A stretch of DNA of 64,000 nucleotides from Shewanella pneumatophori (GTDB lineage Bacteria; Pseudomonadota; Gammaproteobacteria; Enterobacterales; Shewanellaceae): positions 62,001-126,000 of the forward strand of contig NZ_JAKILB010000011.1 of NCBI RefSeq assembly GCF_023283895.1. Direction: 5' to 3'. Of this stretch, positions 38,150 to 47,500 are shown piece after piece. The stretch's first letter is position 1. Each line of letters opens with the position of its first letter. The translations under genes were made by a program, and so were the position numbers. The notes under the pieces are model-generated. The model ran no database searches, was not told where the DNA came from, and saw only the letters and a program-made list of their open reading frames with translations.

Positions 38150-38343
38150 GCTGTGGTATTGATATTGTGACCCGTATTGCCAACCGGGGATGGTGTGGCT
38201 TCAGGCACCGCTGCATTAATTAATTGCAGCGCAATATCACCTTCGATTTTTTGTTGGTCTTTAGCTAGTTGAGCGACTTTAACGCCAACCTCACCATGAC
38301 TCATATTCGGTTGTAGATTTGCACTAGAAATAGTTACAGCCAT
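38146..38343 (-). CDS. YjfB-like putative motility protein
   Basis: 65 residues from the ATG ending at 38343; a TTG two codons earlier is possible. The sequence MAVTISSANLQPNMSHGEVGVKVAQLAKDQQKI...ALQLINA fits the short YjfB_motility family, whose members have been linked to motility regulons but have no known mechanism. It converges on and overlaps the diguanylate cyclase gene by 4 bp. Confidence 0.65.
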   Translation of the reverse strand: MAVTISSANLQPNMSHGEVGVKVAQLAKDQQKIEGDIALQLINAAVPEATPSPVGNTGHNINTTA

Positions 38344-38466
38344 ATTCAACTCAATTAATTAGAAATGTTACTTAGTTATCGGCTTAATCCTCAAAGACTT
38401 AAGTTTGGCGGTGTTACAGAGTGTATCAGTTTGGTTTCTGCAGCCTTGAATAATAAGGGGTTTTCG

Positions 38467-38907
38467 CTATTGCTTAAGAAACATCATTCTATAAATTAAG
38501 TTGTCTTTAATCTCATAAATCACCACAAGTTCAATATCGTCTTCACGTGTCTCAATCGCCACTGTTTCTTTATCAATAACAAAGTTGCCATCAACAATCC
38601 TTTTACTGATAAATGAAGATTTATAGATACTTGAGACGAGATATTTATAGGTCTTGTCAAAGCCATCCATGCCTTTGAATAGTAATTTGTTTGGGAAGTC
38701 GTAGGCTTCAACTTCTGGATGAAATAGCGCTTTAAATTCGTCAAATTTATTACTGTTATAGGCTTGTAGGTGAGCATCGATGAGAGGATGTGGTTCTACC
38801 GATTCAGCGATAACTGGTGCTTGATATGCAATAGGGCGAGTTACTGCAGCTGCATGACTACACGTAAAAAAGACTAATACTATCGATATAAATTTGGCTA
38901 GTTTCAT
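38467..38907 (-). CDS. Exported NTF2-like (SnoaL-type) protein
   Basis: 146 residues with a signal peptide (about 1-20, ending SHAAA). The mature part shows the NTF2-like pattern: HPLIDAHLQAYNSNKFDEFKALFHPEVEAYDFPNKLLFKG, then a beta-sheet tail (VVIYEIKDNLIYRMMFLK). Function is unknown; such proteins are small ligand-binding or isomerase-like folds. An AAGGACAG ribosome site precedes the start. Confidence 0.72.
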   Translation of the reverse strand: MKLAKFISIVLVFFTCSHAAAVTRPIAYQAPVIAESVEPHPLIDAHLQAYNSNKFDEFKALFHPEVEAYDFPNKLLFKGMDGFDKTYKYLVSSIYKSSFISKRIVDGNFVIDKETVAIETREDDIELVVIYEIKDNLIYRMMFLKQ

Positions 38908-39078
38908 TTTTTCTGTCCTTGAAAACCACTTAATGAGCCTGCTTTTTTATCCCTACTTTGGGATAAATCCTTGCATCCAAGTTTAAAGTTATCAGTGTCA
39001 GCATGAGGTGTAAAGTATTAGTTTTGCGAGCTAGATGATTGATTTAGGTATGTATTTATAGGATTTGAAGAAGGGGGT

Positions 39079-39117
39079 AAGGCCTTAGTCGAGATGTTAT
39101 CTAAGGCCTTATTTTTG
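39079..39117 (+). terminator. Orphan rightward terminator
   Basis: AAGGCCTTAG (39079-39088) pairs with CTAAGGCCTT (39101-39110), followed by ATTTTTG on the plus strand only. No plus-strand gene lies upstream. On the minus strand the stem directly follows the thioredoxin-CcdA gene but is trailed by C-rich text, so it is a poor terminator for that gene. Confidence 0.6.
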
Positions 39118-39121
39118 TGGG

Positions 39122-40564
39122 TTATGACTTTTTCGCTTTAACCTTTTCTAGGCTCTTACGCACTAACGTGATGATCACTGTAAGAATAACAGAGCTGAAG
39201 ATTAGACCTATCGCTAACGCCACATTTTGCAGTGCTGTTGGGTCTAACGCTAACATGCCGCCTAAGCCCATCATCATAATGCCTGACATGAGTTTAAGGG
39301 TTTGGCCCTCTTTTTCGGTGAGCTTACGTTTGCCAAGCGACACACTGAAAGCAATCACAATTGCTGCAAGTGGGATGACATACACTACGTTATACATCAC
39401 AAGATACATGTAGCGCTCAAATGTTTCTAAGTCATGCATAGAGAGCACGCTGGTGTAGATCATAGGGAATCCCGCAGTACACAGCAGCTCATAAGCATTG
39501 GCTAGAATCGATAGCACCACTGTGCCGGCTATCATAGCTGTCATGCTGCTGGCACTGGTTAATTTACCCATGCGCTTTATCAGTCCGGTGCGGTTTTCAG
39601 CCGACATCGACAAGGTGACTTCGCCTTTGGTAAAGAAGTAATCTTTGATATTGATGGCACCAGCGACTAATGCCAGCATGCCCGCACCAAGAATAATCCA
39701 GCCACCGTCGCTACCAGCGCCAAGTAATTGGAAAATATTGAGCCAAGCACTCATAAAGATAAAGTAGATAAAGCCTGAGAAGAATACAAAGATGCCGCCA
39801 ACAATTAGCATGCGGGTACGGCTTTTTGCGTTAACCATAATAGACAGTAAAAACAGTAATACAAAGAAGGCACATGGGTTAAAGGCATCAACGCCAGCAA
39901 GCACTACGGTAAGCAGTGGCAAAGACATTTGCTCAGGATGCACTACACCCACAAGTGGCAGCTCAACTGGCTGCACATCAGAGCTTGCTAACTCATTGCT
40001 GGTATCTAAGCCTAAATCACAAGTACCGTCGCTGCCTTCTTTGCTATCACTCTCACTACAGGTTGCAAATAAGCCGCCTGTTGCTGGGGCGACAGCAATA
40101 TATTGCCCCTCTTTTTCTGGAGCTAATTTACCGCCTAATGACACGTAATATGATTTTAAACGCTGCACAAGGAACTCACCGGTAACGGCTTGGCTGCTGT
40201 AGCCAACAACCGCTTTTTCACCGCTAGCGAAGTAAGGTACAGAGCGTGCTTCTGTGCCAGTTTGCTTAGCGATCTCTTGCCATATATCCATGGTGTCGGC
40301 AGCAGTAATCATATGATCTTCTACTTCAATCCAAGGATAACGTTCAGGCAAACTATCTATAAATGGATGAGCTTCGGCACAATGTGGGCAAGTTTTAGAC
40401 CAAAAGAAATAAAGCTTAACTTTTAACTCACCTTGAGCATTGGTGTAGTGCCACATGCTGGTTTCGCTATTGGCGCTGGTGGCATTAGTGTTAGCAAAGC
40501 TTGGCATGGATAGGCTAAGGCTAGTAAGTACGAGGCTGATAAATAATAAAATGGATTTGACCAT
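39122..40564 (-). CDS. Thioredoxin-CcdA fusion (DsbD-like thiol transporter)
   Basis: 480 residues combining a periplasmic thioredoxin-like domain and a CcdA/DsbD-type membrane domain. It has a signal peptide (about 1-25) and redox motif CPHC (C59, C62) in FFWSKTCPHCAEAHPF. A linker carries two more cysteines (about C169 and C182). Six to eight membrane segments from about 213 contain the paired membrane cysteines C231 (AFNPCAFF) and C362 (ELLCTAGFP), as in CcdA. It probably passes reducing power across the inner membrane to periplasmic thiols. Domain order is reversed relative to DsbD's C-terminal thioredoxin. The ATG follows CTGGAGATCCC. Confidence 0.85.
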   Translation of the reverse strand: MVKSILLFISLVLTSLSLSMPSFANTNATSANSETSMWHYTNAQGELKVKLYFFWSKTCPHCAEAHPFIDSLPERYPWIEVEDHMITAADTMDIWQEIAKQTGTEARSVPYFASGEKAVVGYSSQAVTGEFLVQRLKSYYVSLGGKLAPEKEGQYIAVAPATGGLFATCSESDSKEGSDGTCDLGLDTSNELASSDVQPVELPLVGVVHPEQMSLPLLTVVLAGVDAFNPCAFFVLLFLLSIMVNAKSRTRMLIVGGIFVFFSGFIYFIFMSAWLNIFQLLGAGSDGGWIILGAGMLALVAGAINIKDYFFTKGEVTLSMSAENRTGLIKRMGKLTSASSMTAMIAGTVVLSILANAYELLCTAGFPMIYTSVLSMHDLETFERYMYLVMYNVVYVIPLAAIVIAFSVSLGKRKLTEKEGQTLKLMSGIMMMGLGGMLALDPTALQNVALAIGLIFSSVILTVIITLVRKSLEKVKAKKS

Positions 40565-40917
40565 GGGATCTCCAGGACAATTTTGGCAGGTTTAAACCGT
40601 TTTGTTGCTAGCATTCTACTTTAGTGACGGGGCTTTAACGCTGAAATGTTTCATATTTGCTAATGAAATCCCGAATATATTACTTTTGGGAACTAGAGCG
40701 AATTTCATGCAATAAGATTAAACTTATCGCTATATTTATAACGACTTGATTATAAATTTTTGATTAAGCTATCGCTTATGTTGTTTGTGTATAGGGGAGC
40801 TTGGACGCTGATTTGTTGTGGAACTGTTGCCAGACTTAAGCTGCAGTTTGGAGTCTGATTATACTCGGCCTTGTCATCGCTGGTGCTAGTTACAGCTATA
40901 GTGATAGCTTTAGCTCT
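40565..40917. other. Intergenic region
   Basis: 353 bp between two leftward genes. It must contain the promoter of the thioredoxin-CcdA gene. No gene, repeat or clear site is visible. Confidence 0.4.
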
Positions 40918-41334
40918 CTAATCGTCTTTGCTAGCAACTTGGAGTGCTAATTTTTCTGGCTCGTCTGGGCACCAAGTAATTGACACGCTGCGATCAACAC
41001 TGTTACTGGCTGTGAGTATTCGGGTGATCACCGGCGCAGAATATTCTGTTTTATTGAGGTAGCTTTTAATTCGCTCAATACGTCTTTCTGCAAGCCACTT
41101 ATTGTATTGCTTTGCTTCAGCTGTTAACTGTTTCGGGTCGACTTTGAATTCTAGTAACAAGTAACCTGCACTAGGCGGTGCAACTCTGCTGAAAGAGTCG
41201 AGTTGAGAGGCATATTGACCTGCAAAATATGAGCTGTTCTTTGCGTAAGGAATATCGAAAACATGACTAGCGTTATCGCACTGTGCAAATGCACTTCCTG
41301 ATAAAAACATCAAAACAGTAGCGAGTGATTTCAT
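40918..41334 (-). CDS. Hypothetical periplasmic protein, OmpA-C-terminus-like
   Basis: 138 residues from the ATG ending at 41334. An ATG three codons earlier overlaps the AAGGA ribosome site and is therefore unlikely. A signal peptide (MKSLATVLMFLSGSAFA) is followed by a mature part with YNKWLAERRIERIKSYLNK and ITRILTASNSVDRSVSITW, which recalls the OmpA-family peptidoglycan-binding pattern. The domain is short and lacks a clear canonical ligand Asp/Arg pair. Two Cys (near 20 and 120) could form a disulfide. Function is uncertain. Confidence 0.6.
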   Translation of the reverse strand: MKSLATVLMFLSGSAFAQCDNASHVFDIPYAKNSSYFAGQYASQLDSFSRVAPPSAGYLLLEFKVDPKQLTAEAKQYNKWLAERRIERIKSYLNKTEYSAPVITRILTASNSVDRSVSITWCPDEPEKLALQVASKDD

Positions 41335-41908
41335 TTTGCACATCCTTGATTACATCAAAATCTTTTTAGAAACGCTTCTACATTTAACCATTGCAGAAAT
41401 TTAAAAATTGTTCGCAACTTAAGCTATTGGTAACAAAATTGCAATGTTCTTTATATTCATTACTTTAACTAAAGCTATTAGTTCGCTCGCTGGCATGCTA
41501 GCGCCATATTTTAGACGCCGAGTAATTATTAATATTGACAAGTATTTGCATACAAGGTGACAAAATGTTGACTTTTTGAGCATTGGTTTTATAAATATTT
41601 CTAATACAAGGCATTTATTAATGAATAGCTATTTGAGTTCTTTTGCTAATAAGTGGAATACCGCTTAATCGATCGGTTTTTGCGATTGGTGCGTAATATA
41701 AGGTAGTAACAGCTTCTAAATAAGGGCAGACAGCTGTTGGCTGGCATTAAGTTTGAGCATGCAAGGTTTATTAGCTGAAGTATAAAATGGGCGCATAAAC
41801 AGATAATTAGTGGTCTATCTGTTAGGTGCATCAATAGAGTGGGCTGGCATTACTTTATCGATGTGATTTGTAGGTTATTGATTTTAAATAGCTGTTTAAG
41901 GAGCTTAA
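41335..41908. other. Divergent spacer before glpD-like gene
   Basis: 574 bp, AT-rich, between the leftward periplasmic-protein gene and the rightward glpD-like gene. It presumably holds both promoters. No supported gene or recognisable operator was found. Confidence 0.4.
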
Positions 41909-43108
41909 ATGGAAGCGGTCGATCTTGTGATTATAGGTGGAGGCATTAATGGTGCGGGCATTGCTCAGTGTGCATCTGCAGCAGGATACAGTGTGCTTTT
42001 ACTTGAAAAGAGCACTATTGCCGCACAAACCTCAGCAAACTCCAGCAAGCTTATTCATGGTGGGTTGCGTTACCTTGAATCAGGCCAATTGCCATTGGTC
42101 AGAAAATCGCTGGCTGAGCGCAAAGCATTACTGCAATTAGCGCCATCTTTGGTTAATCCTATTCCATTTTATATTCCAGTTTATGAAAACAGTCGCCGCA
42201 GCCCTTGGACGATCCGAGCCGGGCTGAGCTTGTATGCGCTGCTAAGTGAATTTGATGCGCTAGGGCAGTTTAAATCTATCCCATCAGTACATTGGTCGAA
42301 AATCAAAGGCTTAAAGCTACAAGGATTAAAAGCTCTGTATCAGTATTGGGATGCGCAAACTGACGATAAGCTATTAACCGAGGCTGTGATTAAAAATGCT
42401 CGCTCGCTCGGTGCGCAGATTATTGAGCACGCAAAGTGCACCACTATTGAGCAACATAAAGGACACTGTAAGGTAGGCTATCAGTTGGTGGAAGCCGCAG
42501 GTAATAATGCGGTGACTGAAACTGTGCAAGTAGAAGCGCTGGCAGTAATTAATGCTGCAGGTCCTTGGGTGAACGAGGTGCTGGCATGTGTGAAACCACA
42601 AATCGCTGCAGAAGCCATTGAGTGGGTGCAAGGCAGTCACTTGCTGTTAGATATTCCTGCTAACGACGGCATTTTATATTTGGAGTCTTGTTTCGATCAG
42701 CGGGTGATTTTTGTGATGCCATGGAATGGCCAAACGTTAGTCGGCACTACAGAAACTGTGCTGGAGCAACTGTCAGGCAAGCCACAGATCACCGAAGCTG
42801 AAACTGACTATTTACTTGGCATTTACCAACATTACTTTAGTGAATTTGGTGATGTAGAAGCGTTAAAAGCGCGAGTGGTAGACAGCTTTTGCGGAGTAAG
42901 AGTATTACCTAAACAAACTGGTAATGCATTTGACCGCCCAAGAGACACCTTGCAAAAAAACCAAGCGAGCCATCCTAATTTGCTGAGCCTTTATGGCGGT
43001 AAACTCACCACTTATCGCACCACAGCAACTGAAGTCATTGACTGGATTGAGCAGACTATTGGAGACAGGCAGGCCTTGGCGGACTTTGATAAGTTGCAGC
43101 TTGAGTAA
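41909..43108 (+). CDS. glpD: Short FAD-dependent glycerol-3-phosphate dehydrogenase
   Basis: Oxidises glycerol 3-phosphate to dihydroxyacetone phosphate, passing electrons to quinone. It has 399 residues. The FAD motif is DLVIIGGGINGAGIAQCASAAGYSVLLLEK. The GlpD signature is SSKLIHGGLRYLESGQLPLVRKSLAER, with VINAAGPWVNEV, FVMPWNGQTLVGTTE and the closing LYGGKLTTYRTTATEVIDWI. It is about 100 residues shorter than E. coli-type GlpD because the C-terminal helical domain is missing; the stop directly follows the FAD domain. The frame is clean, so this looks like a short family form rather than a fresh truncation. No glpF or glpK is nearby. Confidence 0.87.
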   Translation: MEAVDLVIIGGGINGAGIAQCASAAGYSVLLLEKSTIAAQTSANSSKLIHGGLRYLESGQLPLVRKSLAERKALLQLAPSLVNPIPFYIPVYENSRRSPWTIRAGLSLYALLSEFDALGQFKSIPSVHWSKIKGLKLQGLKALYQYWDAQTDDKLLTEAVIKNARSLGAQIIEHAKCTTIEQHKGHCKVGYQLVEAAGNNAVTETVQVEALAVINAAGPWVNEVLACVKPQIAAEAIEWVQGSHLLLDIPANDGILYLESCFDQRVIFVMPWNGQTLVGTTETVLEQLSGKPQITEAETDYLLGIYQHYFSEFGDVEALKARVVDSFCGVRVLPKQTGNAFDRPRDTLQKNQASHPNLLSLYGGKLTTYRTTATEVIDWIEQTIGDRQALADFDKLQLE

Positions 43109-43269
43109 CTTAAATATGTAGGGCGTTACCTTTGTATTACTCATCCATAAAGAGATTAAGATGTTGCATTCTGTAACTGAAAGTTTGGTTTCATTAAACT
43201 GTAACTTTAGTGTCATACTGTGCTGCAATTAATGAATTTACGAGCACTGTTTCGGGTGCTTATATATGG

Positions 43270-44454
43270 ATGGTTATGTTTCAAATATTCCTGCGTTTCT
43301 TCTCCCTCGGTCTGGTTTCCTTTGGTGGCCCTGCCGCGCACATTGGCTACTTTAGGCAAACTTTTGTACAAGAACTTAATTGGTTAGATGATAAACACTA
43401 TGGCAGCCTGGTCGCGCTGAGTCAGTTTATGCCGGGTCCTGGTTCCAGTCAGGTTGGCTTTGCTATTGGTTATCATCGCGGTGGTCTATTAGGTGGCATA
43501 GCGGCGTTTTTAGGTTTTACCCTGCCTTCGTTTATTTTGTTATTTTTGTTGGCAGTTACCAGCAGTCAGTGGCTAGATTACTCATTTACTCAAGGCATCA
43601 TTCATGGTCTCAAGCTATTAGCTGTTGTAGTGGTAGCCGACGCAATATGGATTATGTTTAAGCAGTTTTGCCAGCGCAAACCAGCCAAAATACTAATGGT
43701 GCTTAGCTGTGTGATTATCTTGCTACAACCCTCAATGCTGATGCAGTTTAGCTTGTTAATTGCGGCGGCTTTGGTTGGGCGAAAATATCTTGCTAGTAAT
43801 GCAGATGAGTTAAATCAACAGCCCCAGCAGGCGGTTAAGCTGAACTTCTTTTGGTTAAGCTTATTTGCAGGCTTACTAATAGCGTCATTGGTGGCCATCA
43901 GCTTATCAACCCAAAGCGGCATCTCTAACCTTACCCAATTGTTTAGCCAGTTTTACCAAGTGGGAAGCATGGTATTTGGCGGTGGCCACGTAGTGTTACC
44001 ACTGTTGCAGCAAAGCGTTGGTGACAGTATTAGTCATGATCAGTTCTTAACGGGTTACGCCTTAGCCCAAGCAGTACCGGGACCTATGTTTGCCTTGGCG
44101 GCTTTCTTAGGAGCCGAGATCTGGATTGAACAGCCATTGGTTGGTGCGCTGGTAGCAACTTTAGCTATATTTTTACCGGGCTTTTTATTGATGCTGGTGG
44201 CGCTTAAAAGCTGGCATGCAATAAGCGCTAAGCCGCAAGTTACGGGGGCAATAGCCGCTGTTAATGCTTGTGTGGTAGGCTTTTTGTTAGCAGCGTTGTA
44301 TACGCCTATCTTTAGCAGCGCAGTGCTGTCGTCACTTGATATGGCGTTAGTGGTGTTAGGTTTTGGCTTATTTAAAATCTTTAAGCCAAATATCTTTATC
44401 TTAGTTGCAGGCTTTGGTGTAGCAGGTGCCTTAATCGGTGCGTTTGTTAGCTAA
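43270..44454 (+). CDS. chrA: Chromate transporter, ChrA family
   Basis: Two-domain CHR-superfamily membrane protein, probably exporting chromate or a similar anion. It has 394 residues from the ATG at 43270; an upstream GTG at 43210 adds a segment without homology. The family start FLRFFSLGLVSFGGPAAHIGYFRQTFV is followed by LSQFMPGPGSSQVGFAIG. The second half repeats the pattern (GSMVFGGGHVVLPLL, ALAQAVPGPMFALAAFLGA), as expected for the internal duplication. About ten to twelve hydrophobic segments. The ribosome site is poor. It stands alone with a strong convergent terminator. Confidence 0.9.
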   Translation: MVMFQIFLRFFSLGLVSFGGPAAHIGYFRQTFVQELNWLDDKHYGSLVALSQFMPGPGSSQVGFAIGYHRGGLLGGIAAFLGFTLPSFILLFLLAVTSSQWLDYSFTQGIIHGLKLLAVVVVADAIWIMFKQFCQRKPAKILMVLSCVIILLQPSMLMQFSLLIAAALVGRKYLASNADELNQQPQQAVKLNFFWLSLFAGLLIASLVAISLSTQSGISNLTQLFSQFYQVGSMVFGGGHVVLPLLQQSVGDSISHDQFLTGYALAQAVPGPMFALAAFLGAEIWIEQPLVGALVATLAIFLPGFLLMLVALKSWHAISAKPQVTGAIAAVNACVVGFLLAALYTPIFSSAVLSSLDMALVVLGFGLFKIFKPNIFILVAGFGVAGALIGAFVS

Positions 44455-44480
44455 CCTTCTTTATAAAATAGAGAGATATA

Positions 44481-44516
44481 AAAAGGCCGTTAGAGCATGC
44501 TCTAACGGCTTTTTTT
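44481..44516. terminator. Bidirectional terminator between chrA and the formate dehydrogenase gene
   Basis: Perfect palindrome GCCGTTAGAGCA/TGCTCTAACGGC (44486-44509) flanked by an A run and a T run. Confidence 0.93.
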
Positions 44517-44536
44517 AGACGAGCTTAAATTTTATT

Positions 44537-47500
44537 TTATACCAGTACGACTTGTTCTTGTTGGGCTAAAACCTTTTCAGCTTTAACCGCGCAGACCTTA
44601 AACTCTGGGATTTTCGCCACAGGATCAAGCGCGTTATTGGTCAGCTTATTGGCTGCTGATTCAGCAAAGTGGAATGGCAGGAATAACACTCCAGCTTGAG
44701 CACGTTTAGTCACAAACGCCTTGATTTCAATCTCGCCGCGACGGGTGCTAAGTTTGAGCATATCGCCGTTATTGATCTCGAGCTTGTCAGCATCAAATAC
44801 TGAGATCATTACTTTTGCTTCACCAAGTTGATTAAGCCCTTCCGTTTTGCGGGTCATGGTGCCTGTGTGGAACTGCTCTAGTAAACGACCAGTTGAAAGG
44901 ATTAGCGGATACTCATCACATGGCATTTCTGCTGGCAGACGATAGTGCACTGCGCGCATTTTGCCTTTGCCGTGAGTAAATTGGCTAGTATGTAAAATAG
45001 GCGTACCTGGGTGACCTTCGGCAGGGCAAGGCCATTGTATACCTTGGCGGCCATTTTCTGTTTCGCTATCAATTACTCGCCAAGTAATACCGCGATATTG
45101 CGGGGTGACATCGGTGATTTCATGCCAAATTTGCTTCTCACTCTGGTAACCCCAATCTTCGCCCATTTTGCTGGCGATAAGCTGGATGATTTGCCAATCA
45201 TTTTTAGCCTCTCCCGGCGGATTAACCGCAGGAAGTAGCTGCTGCACACGGCGCTCGGTATTGGTAAAGTGACCTAACTTTTCCGCAAATGCTGCTGCAG
45301 GTAATACCACGTCAGCCAGTTCAGCAGTTTCAGTTAAGAAGATATCTTGCACGACTACAAATTCAGCGGCAGCTAAGCCCTGCAATACATGTTTTTGGTC
45401 AGGGTCGCTCAGTACTGGGTTTTCACCCATTACATATAAACCTTTTAGCTCTCCATGGCTTAGGGCATGCATCATTTCTGTGGCTGAAAAGCCAATGTCA
45501 GCACAAAGATCTTCTTTGCCCCAAGCTTCACGAAAACGCATTTGTACTAGCGGATCGTCAAGCTTTTGGTAACCACTAAAGTAGTTTGGTAAGGCCCCCA
45601 TGTCGCAAGCGCCTTGTACGTTGCTTTGGCCACGTAGTGGATTAATGCCAGCGCCTTTAACGCCAATGTTGCCGCACAATAGCTGTAAGTTAGAAATTGC
45701 AGTTACGTTGTCGTGGCCTGAAGTGTGCTGGGTGACGCCCATTGCATAATACACAGCAGTTTTTTCAGCTGTACCGATAAGCTTGGCCATCTTAATGATG
45801 TCGCTGGCACTGACGCCGGTGATGAGTTCAGCATTTTTAGGGCTGTAATCTGGGCTCATCACTTCATCATATAGCTGACTAAAACCTTCAACTCGAGCTT
45901 GAATGTAATCTAAATCATGCCAATCATTTTTAATGATCTGCTGCATAATTGCGTTGATTAACATGACATCTGAGCCTGGACGCTGCGCCACATACAGCTC
46001 TGCTTTATCGGCAATCGATACCCGCTTAGGGTCGGCAACGATTAATCGTGCGCCATGCTCTTTGATTGCATGCTTGATACGCGAGGCAATAATGGGGTGG
46101 GCGCTTTCAGTATCTGAACCAAGAATAAAGATAAGGTCACTGTCTTTAATGCTTGGAATGTCGTTAGTCATTGCGCCGCTACCTAAGCTTTCACGTAGTG
46201 CGGTTACTGTAGAGGCGTGGCAAAGTCGCGCACAGTGGTCGACGTTATTGTTGCCGAGTACGCTACGGAAGAACTTTTGGAAAACGTAGTTATCTTCGTT
46301 AGTGGCTTTAGCTGACGATAAACCAGCAATAGCTTTGTTGCCGGATACTTGCTTGATTTGAGCAAAACGCTGAGCAACAACTGCAATTGCTTCATCCCAA
46401 CTCGCTGGTATTAATTCGCCGTTTTTACGAATAAGCGGTGTAGTTAGGCGTTTATCACTGCCAACAAAGTCAAAACCAAAGCGACCTTTAACACACAGCA
46501 TCCCTTCATTTACAGGCGATGATGTATCACCGCTAACATGGCGAATTTGGTTCTTCTGCTCATCAACATGTAGGTTGATACGACAACCAATACCGCAATA
46601 GGTACAGATACTTGATACCGTTTTTAGTGGCGCTTTTTGCGCAGGTGTTAAGCCTTGGGTTTTGTCTCGTGAGTCAACCAGTGCACCTGTTGGGCATACT
46701 TGTACACAGTTACCACATTGTACACAGTCGCTGTCGTTCATACTGGCGCTAAAGCCTACGCGTGGGGCTTTGCGCTCATCACCGACAATTGAACCTGCAC
46801 AAGAAGTCGGTAGTGCGTGGTAATGGTCTTTAGCAAACGAAATCGCATTGTGGCCGCTGGCTCCTTTACAGGTTTCAACACAAGCACCGCAGCTGATACA
46901 GCGGTTAGCATCAAAGGTGATAAATGGCGCACTGGTATCAACGCTAAATTGCTGTGCCTGACTAATATCAAGCTCGCTGGCTTTAACTTTGTATTCAGTG
47001 GCGTAATCACGCAGCTTACAGTCGGTGTTGGCTTGGCAAGCACATTCAAGGCAGCGAGCTGCTTCTTTCATGGCTTCATCTGCGGCAAAGCCAAGCTCAA
47101 CTTCACTGAAGTTTAATGCGCGCTGCAGCTTATCAAGCTCAGGCATGACGCTTCGAGCTTGGACTGTCGAATCTGGGTAAAGGCTGTCGGCCTTAATCGA
47201 TTTTAAGCTGCTTGTTTTCTTGGCTTTAGTTGAGTTGAACGGCTGTTTTACTAGCTCACAAGTTAGGCCTTGGCTCAGCAGTTTTTCAATCGCATCAGCG
47301 GCTTTACGGCCATCGGCAACGGCGGCAACTGCGGTGGCTGGGCCGGTGCGAGAGTCACCAATCACAAACAGTTTATCAAGGCCGGCAGACTGACCAGCCG
47401 ACATAGTGTGTTCACAACCTTCAAAGGTATTCCAACGAGTGAGTGCGACTTCACCTGTGGCAAGCTGGCTCTGTGGATGATCTAAGAAGTCCATATCTGG

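Noticed and set aside
39792..40426. Several plus-strand frames opposite the thioredoxin-CcdA gene
   Set aside because: They are antisense shadows of a gene with clear conserved motifs.
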